18,455 nt of DNA from NCBI GenBank assembly GCA_900766745.1, contig CAAFWR010000066.1, positions 1-18,455 of the forward strand. Direction: 5' to 3'. The position numbers and the translations under genes are program-made. The notes beneath the pieces are model-generated. The model searched no databases and was not told where the DNA came from. It saw nothing but the letters and a program-made list of their open reading frames with translations. Positions 14,855 to 18,455 of this stretch are shown here, piece by piece. The stretch's first letter is position 1. Each line of letters opens with the position of its first letter. This DNA is from Methanobacteriaceae archaeon. GTDB lineage: Archaea > Methanobacteriota > Methanobacteria > Methanobacteriales > Methanobacteriaceae.

Positions 14855-15750
14855 CTATCATATGCATCATCAAATGTAGGAGCTTTAGTCTGACAACCAT
14901 TTTCCTCTACAATAAATGAGGAGACAGATGATGCAAACTTGGCAGATTCAAGTAATGATTCACCATTAAGGAATCTGGTTAAAAAACCTGCCCTGTATGA
15001 ATCTCCAGCACCAGTAGGATCAACGGCAGTGGTTTTAACAGCATCGATGACAATTTTATCATCATTGGAGTAGATTTCACTACCATTAGGGCCTATTGTT
15101 TTAACAATGATCTCAGGCCCTATTTCCCTTAATCCTTCAATGTCCACCTCTAGAGATTCGCAGATTCTTTCAAGCTCATAGTGGTTTGAAAAAAGAATTG
15201 TGGTGTTTTCAATAACATCCCTAAGCTTTTCAGAAGAATACATTCCTAAATCCTGACCTGGATCAAAAGAGATTAACAAGTCATTTTCTTTAGCTTCCTT
15301 ACTACATTTCCAATTAAATTCAGGATCTCCAGTAGCTAAATGAATAGCTTCTGAATTTTCAATAGTCTTTTGGGGAACTTTGCTTTCTTCAAACTCTTTT
15401 GCAGCTCCCCAGTAGAAATAGCTAATCTGGTCATCGTTATCGTCAGTTAGTACAAAAGCAGTTGGTGTTGCCTCTCCCGGAACTATAATTAATGATTCGG
15501 TGTTTATTCCTAAATCCTCCATTTTCCTATAATATTCGCTATTTTTAAAGTCTCCACCTACTGCAGACACTAATGCTGTGTTTAAACCAAGTGTTGCACC
15601 TACAACAGCCACGTTTGCAGCAGCTCCACCATTAAAAGTTTTCATATCTGTTATCGGTGCGGAAAAATTAGCTTTAGGAAATTCGTTTACTTTTATTATA
15701 TAATCAAGAGCAGTATGACCAACTGCCAATAAATCACTATTTTTCGCCAT
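14836..15750 (-). CDS. PfkB-family nucleoside kinase (MJ0406 type)
   Basis: Ribokinase-fold sugar/nucleoside kinase of 304 residues. The PfkB N-terminal signature is around FNGGAAANVAVVG (39-51), and the C-terminal signature is DPTGAGDSYRAGF (244-256) with catalytic base D250. Several stretches, including VGHTALDYII (10-19), WGAAK (114-118), HLATGDPEFNWKCS (137-150) and SFDPGQDL (161-168), closely match the Methanocaldococcus jannaschii enzyme MJ0406 as I recall it, a broad-specificity nucleoside kinase. The likely role is phosphorylation of guanosine, inosine or cytidine in salvage; phosphorylation of a sugar cannot be excluded. The ATG has AAGGAGTC at good spacing. Its 3' end is duplicated in tandem, and its stop codon lies within the terminator stem. 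Confidence 0.88.
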   Translation of the reverse strand: MAKNSDLLAVGHTALDYIIKVNEFPKANFSAPITDMKTFNGGAAANVAVVGATLGLNTALVSAVGGDFKNSEYYRKMEDLGINTESLIIVPGEATPTAFVLTDDNDDQISYFYWGAAKEFEESKVPQKTIENSEAIHLATGDPEFNWKCSKEAKENDLLISFDPGQDLGMYSSEKLRDVIENTTILFSNHYELERICESLEVDIEGLREIGPEIIVKTIGPNGSEIYSNDDKIVIDAVKTTAVDPTGAGDSYRAGFLTRFLNGESLLESAKFASSVSSFIVEENGCQTKAPTFDDAYDRMSNFY

Positions 15751-15873
15751 GATACTAGACTCCTTAAATATATTAATATTATAATTGAATAATATTTTAA
15801 TTTTTTGACTTGAATATAAGTATATATTATGAAATCCTATTTCAATTGTCTTAGAGCAATTAAAAAGTAATAA
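15751..15873 (-). promoter_or_regulatory. Promoter region of the nucleoside kinase gene
   Basis: The 123-bp gap to the regulator gene holds two AT-rich TATA candidates on the minus strand, one near 15773-15790 and one near 15815-15832 (AATATATACTTATATT), plus the ribosome site AAGGAGTC. The first is too close to the ribosome site to leave room for it in the leader, so the second fits better. A weak 5-bp hairpin AATTG/CAATT (15844-15861) lies behind the regulator stop. Confidence 0.35.
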
Positions 15874-16740
15874 TCAAATAGAACTAAATCCCTGTTTTAC
15901 TATCTCCTTTTGACCATCATTTAGTAAAAATTCAATAAAATCAAAAATCTCATCTTTTTCTTCATTGATTTGAACCAAACTGATAGCATGACGAGTATCA
16001 TGTTTTAGAATATCATTACCTGCAAAATAGCTGGCATTTAAAAAACTATATAAATTATCTGAATTTTTAACCATCTTAAAAGCGTCGAATTGAGAGCTAA
16101 CAGTTTTAGCAATATTATAATCAATATCGTAATGTTCTAAAGTATTCCATGCAAGCCTTTGAGCAGAACCTGCTACAGAAACGTAATTCAAATTATTTAA
16201 ATCATTAATGCTTTTGATTTCATGAGAGTTCCTGTTTGCAATCAATACAAGATAATCGAATCCAATAGGTATAAAATTAAGATCCCTTTCAAAAGCTATT
16301 AGAGGATCATCTAAAGCTAAAACATCAATAACACCACGTTCAGCCAATTTAAAACAATTAGAGTCATTACTGCTATAGACAGATAATTTATAGGGCTGGT
16401 TAATTGACTCTAAAAGTCCAGAAACAATGTGCCCTCCTGCAATGTTAATGTTTTTGGTTTTAGCTATCTGATTATAGTACTTTTGAAATTCCTTCAATAA
16501 AGCCATGCCACTGTAAGTAAGCACACTACCTGAACCTACTTTTTCAACAAGATGAATTCCTAATTTATCTTCAGCTTTTTTGATACGTCTATTTAAAACA
16601 GCATGAGCTACTCCAAGTTCTTTTGCAGATTTTCTCTGAGAACCTGTTTTAGATAACGATTTCAAAGTATCATACAATTTATAATCATATACTTCATCGT
16701 CAATCTCTAAACTGATTAACCCCTTACTTTTGAAATTCAT
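15874..16740 (-). CDS. ModE-type winged-HTH regulator with a periplasmic-binding-like effector domain
   Basis: Predicted cytoplasmic transcription regulator of 288 residues. Residues about 20-90 form a LysR/ModE-like winged helix-turn-helix (SQRKSAKELGVAHAVLNRRI, then KAEDKLGIHLVEKVGSGSVLT). Residues about 98-285 look like the PBP-like fold that replaces the usual molybdate-binding domain in archaeal proteins of this kind; it has IDVLALDDPL and FDYLVLIANR, typical of such domains. Relatives sense oxyanions such as molybdate or tungstate, or are linked to molybdopterin enzymes; the ligand here is inference. The nearby fdhD gene, which matures molybdenum/tungsten formate dehydrogenase, fits such a role. 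The gene is divergent from hxlB across 66 bp with repeated TATA-like sequence. A TATA about 23 bp ahead of the ATG, and no Shine-Dalgarno site, suggest a leaderless mRNA. Confidence 0.75.
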   Translation of the reverse strand: MNFKSKGLISLEIDDEVYDYKLYDTLKSLSKTGSQRKSAKELGVAHAVLNRRIKKAEDKLGIHLVEKVGSGSVLTYSGMALLKEFQKYYNQIAKTKNINIAGGHIVSGLLESINQPYKLSVYSSNDSNCFKLAERGVIDVLALDDPLIAFERDLNFIPIGFDYLVLIANRNSHEIKSINDLNNLNYVSVAGSAQRLAWNTLEHYDIDYNIAKTVSSQFDAFKMVKNSDNLYSFLNASYFAGNDILKHDTRHAISLVQINEEKDEIFDFIEFLLNDGQKEIVKQGFSSI

Positions 16741-16806
16741 TAATTTAATATATAAATTAATATATAATTAATATTTTCAATACAAACAATTTTGGAAAGG
16801 ATTTTA
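16741..16806. promoter_or_regulatory. Divergent promoter with direct TTAATATATAA repeats
   Basis: TTAATATATAA occurs at 16745-16755 and 16757-16767, a 12-bp period close to one helical turn. Because the units are nearly self-complementary they supply TATA boxes in both directions: the regulator start would fall at its ATG, and hxlB transcription would start near 16780-16790. A regulator binding both units on one face of the DNA could control both genes. The hxlB ribosome site GGAAAGG (16794-16800) follows. Confidence 0.5.
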
Positions 16807-17397
16807 ATGGAAATCATGAAAGAAGCTATTGACGCAATTTTAGACAATATCAAGAATGCAGAAGAATATTTAGATGAAAAAGAAGTGGAAAATTTTATTG
16901 ATGTTATTGTAAATGCCAAAAATATTTTTGTTATTGGAGCTGGAAGATCAGGTTTAGCAGCTAAAGCATTTGCTATGAGATTAATGCACTTAGGAATAAG
17001 CTCTTATGTTGTAGGAGAAACTACCACTCCCGCCATTAATGCAGGAGACTGTTTAATAGCTATTTCAGGTTCAGGAGAAACAAACACCATTGTATCTGCA
17101 GTAAATATTGCTAAAAATAGAGGATCAAGCGTCCTTGCTTTAACTTCTTATCCAGAATCTACTTTAGGTAAATTATGTGACGCTTATATTTTTGTGAAAG
17201 GAAGAACTAAAGCAGAAGCTGACGATAAAAATTATATGAAACGTCAAATTCATGGAAATTACACATCACTTACACCATTAGGTACTGCATTTGAATTAAC
17301 AACCCTCGTATTTTTAGACGGTTTAGTAGCTGAACTAATGGAAGTTATGGAACAAACAGAAAGTGATTTAAAAGCACGGCATACTGTTTTAGAATAG
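16807..17397 (+). CDS. hxlB: 6-phospho-3-hexuloisomerase (ribulose monophosphate pathway)
   Basis: SIS-domain isomerase that interconverts 3-hexulose 6-phosphate and fructose 6-phosphate. Many archaea without the oxidative pentose phosphate route use this reaction with hexulose-6-phosphate synthase to make ribulose 5-phosphate and formaldehyde from fructose 6-phosphate, supplying pentose for nucleotides. The 196-residue length matches the family. SIS motifs are VIGAGRSG (42-49) and AISGSGET (85-92), and the end TPLGTAFELTTLVFLDGLV is typical. The start is set at ATG 16807 because GGAAAGG lies 6 nt ahead; a TTG at 16792 would add five residues and bury that site. The synthase partner is not in the window. 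It converges on fdhD with only 5 bp between stop codons. Confidence 0.92.
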   Translation: MEIMKEAIDAILDNIKNAEEYLDEKEVENFIDVIVNAKNIFVIGAGRSGLAAKAFAMRLMHLGISSYVVGETTTPAINAGDCLIAISGSGETNTIVSAVNIAKNRGSSVLALTSYPESTLGKLCDAYIFVKGRTKAEADDKNYMKRQIHGNYTSLTPLGTAFELTTLVFLDGLVAELMEVMEQTESDLKARHTVLE

Positions 17398-17424
17398 AGT
17401 AATTATTTATCAAAAATTACTCTA
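17395..17424. terminator. Hairpin spanning both stop codons of hxlB and fdhD
   Basis: TAGAGTAATT (17395-17404) and AATTACTCTA (17415-17424) form a perfect 10-bp stem with a 10-nt loop. The hxlB TAG is the first three bases of one arm, and the fdhD stop (17403-17405) sits at the arm-loop border. Neither strand has a strong T-run directly after it, so it may end, protect or separate the convergent transcripts rather than be a classic terminator. Confidence 0.55.
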
Positions 17425-18155
17425 CCTAAATTATTATATACATTAAAACGTTGACCGCGAACAAATCCAACTAATGTAACGTTTCCCTTTTCAGCTATTT
17501 TATAACCAGAATATGCAGGAGCGGCATTTGAAACTAAAATTGGAATTCCTACTCTTGTTATTTTAATTACCATATCTGCAGGCATTCTTCCGCTGTAAAC
17601 CACATAAGAATTAGATAAGTCAAATCCGTTTAAAATACCATAACCAATTACTTTATCTACAGCCACATGACGGCTTACATCTTCTTTTACAACAAATTCT
17701 TTTCCATCAGATATTCCAGCTACATGAGTTCCACCAGTAGCCTGCCAAATTTCAGCGTTATTTTTTAACTCTTCAATTCTAGCTAGTAATTCGCCAGATG
17801 TTACCTGAAAATCAGATTCAACCTTTTTTACATTTTTGATTTTACTTCTCCATCCCCCAGCTGAATCTGAACATAAGACAGTTTCATTATTTTTTAGTAA
17901 TCTGTCATCAATTTCAATATCTATTTTGGTATCCTCTATTTCTACCTTTTTAATGTCATTAATTGATTCAACTAGATTCTCATTAAATAAGTATCCCACT
18001 GCAAATTCTGTTAATGAGTCATTTAATCCTGATAAACTACGATTTATAGTTCCATTTATTGTAATTGTTATTGTTTCATCCTGAACAATTGTTTCTTCCA
18101 CTTCCTTTACATTTCCATCAAAATAATTTATAGCATCTACCTGTTCTGTTAACAT
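17403..18155 (-). CDS. fdhD: FdhD-type sulfurtransferase for formate dehydrogenase maturation
   Basis: In the family, FdhD carries sulfur from a cysteine desulfurase to the molybdenum or tungsten cofactor of formate dehydrogenase, needed for formate use. At 250 residues the length fits. Conserved stretches are ATGGTHVAG (139-147), KEDVSRHVAVDKVIG (157-171; usually EDVGRHNA), YSGRMPADMV (187-196), ILVSNAAP (206-213) and LVGFVRGQRFNVY. The mobile loop that carries a CxxC pair in the E. coli protein reads VLCSDSAGG here, with only one cysteine (C95); S98 is where the second would be. Cytoplasmic. The ATG is preceded by AAGGTGAT. A perfect inverted repeat lies between its TATA box and ribosome site. 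No formate dehydrogenase gene is in the window. Confidence 0.92.
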   Translation of the reverse strand: MLTEQVDAINYFDGNVKEVEETIVQDETITITINGTINRSLSGLNDSLTEFAVGYLFNENLVESINDIKKVEIEDTKIDIEIDDRLLKNNETVLCSDSAGGWRSKIKNVKKVESDFQVTSGELLARIEELKNNAEIWQATGGTHVAGISDGKEFVVKEDVSRHVAVDKVIGYGILNGFDLSNSYVVYSGRMPADMVIKITRVGIPILVSNAAPAYSGYKIAEKGNVTLVGFVRGQRFNVYNNLGRVIFDK

Positions 18156-18160
18156 ATAAA

Positions 18161-18200
18161 ATCACCTTATAACTTTGTTATAATTAATAATATATAAAAT
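18161..18200 (-). promoter_or_regulatory. fdhD promoter with operator-like inverted repeat
   Basis: On the minus strand ATTTTATATATTATTAAT (18183-18200) provides a TATA box that predicts a start near 18168. TTATAAC-TTT-GTTATAA (18167-18183), a perfect 7-bp inverted repeat, fills the space between TATA box and start. This is the classic place for a repressor to block transcription. The ribosome site AAGGTGAT follows at 18161-18168. Confidence 0.5.
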
Positions 18201-18455
18201 TAATTTTAATTTGTAAACGTTGATTATGAATTTTTTGTACTCACTATCTTTTTTCAACACTGTGCCAACTATTGTATGGTTGAATCCTGAGAACTCTCAA
18301 ATTAATTTATAAATCCTTTTTCTAGTTTAATTCAAATAAATTAATATTCGTATTTGGGGGATAATAATATGTTTCATTGTTTAAAATCATGATTGAAATG
18401 CCTGAGAAAGAAGCACCATTATATTTTAGGTCTACAATACCTTTCCCACCATTAA
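18201..18455 (+). other. Window end: possible promoter and start of an unrecognised reading frame
   Basis: AATTTATAAATCC (about 18303-18315) is a plus-strand TATA candidate. GGGGGAT (18357-18363) is a ribosome-site-like sequence ahead of ATG 18369, but that frame closes after seven codons. An overlapping frame from ATG 18389, or ATG 18398 (MPEKEAPLYFRSTIPFPPL), stays open to the window edge. I do not recognise it. A short inverted repeat TGAGA-AC-TCTCA lies near 18287-18298. Only a longer sequence can show whether this is a gene. Confidence 0.3.

Noticed and set aside
14700..14860. CRISPR-like array, suggested by the repeated block behind the nucleoside kinase
   Set aside because: There are only two copies, they are adjacent with a 3-bp spacer, and one overlaps coding sequence and a stop codon. 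This is a tandem duplication, not an array.
16792..16806. TTG start five codons upstream for hxlB
   Set aside because: The GGAAAGG ribosome site would lie inside the gene; ATG 16807 has ideal spacing to it and gives the usual family length.
18285..18295. CTGAGA, reminiscent of the thi-box of TPP riboswitches (also at 18401-18406)
   Set aside because: The second conserved TPP block (GGATAATGCCAGCG-like) is absent and the sites are not near thiC. No TPP riboswitch is seen upstream of thiC either.

Overview
The window looks like chromosomal DNA of a methanogenic archaeon of the order Methanobacteriales, most likely a Methanobrevibacter-type genome. The base composition is very AT-rich. Archaeal markers are the large subunit of DNA polymerase D, a class I lysyl-tRNA synthetase, an archaeal-type ThiC, the ribulose-monophosphate isomerase HxlB and an MJ0406-like nucleoside kinase. 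Several starts carry archaeal TATA boxes with Shine-Dalgarno sites. A short relic of a Methanobrevibacter-style adhesin-like repeat protein points to the genus. Family names come from motif recognition; no database was searched.

Layout: 1-542 is an AT-rich non-coding gap. Then come ppaC (-), a queuosine-precursor-type transporter (-), divergently a radical SAM protein of the AmmeMemoRadiSam type (+), nrdD (-), polD large subunit (-), divergently a coiled-coil protein (+) and a cytosine-deaminase-like protein (+). A degraded stretch (10798-11508) holds an acetyltransferase-like N-terminal stub, a structured region and an adhesin relic. After it come lysS (-), thiC (-), a nucleoside kinase (-), a ModE-type HTH plus periplasmic-binding-like regulator (-), divergently hxlB (+), and fdhD (-). 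The last 300 bases hold a possible promoter and the start of an unrecognised reading frame.

Most genes are housekeeping and metabolic. The shared theme is nucleotide and one-carbon metabolism: anaerobic ribonucleotide reduction (nrdD), base and nucleoside salvage (deaminase, kinase), ribose 5-phosphate supply (hxlB), thiamine pyrimidine synthesis (thiC), 7-deazaguanine uptake, and formate dehydrogenase maturation (fdhD). Almost every gene seems to be transcribed alone: most have their own promoter-like sequence upstream and a 3' hairpin downstream.

I do not see a defence island, CRISPR array, tRNA, rRNA, intact transposon or new multi-gene system. The most interesting points are small-scale: hairpins that straddle stop codons in six genes, an exact-period 69-bp duplication of the kinase gene's 3' end with a relic of its last codons, the adhesin relic behind a long structured leader, and inverted repeats placed like operators at nrdD, fdhD and the hxlB/regulator divergent promoter.
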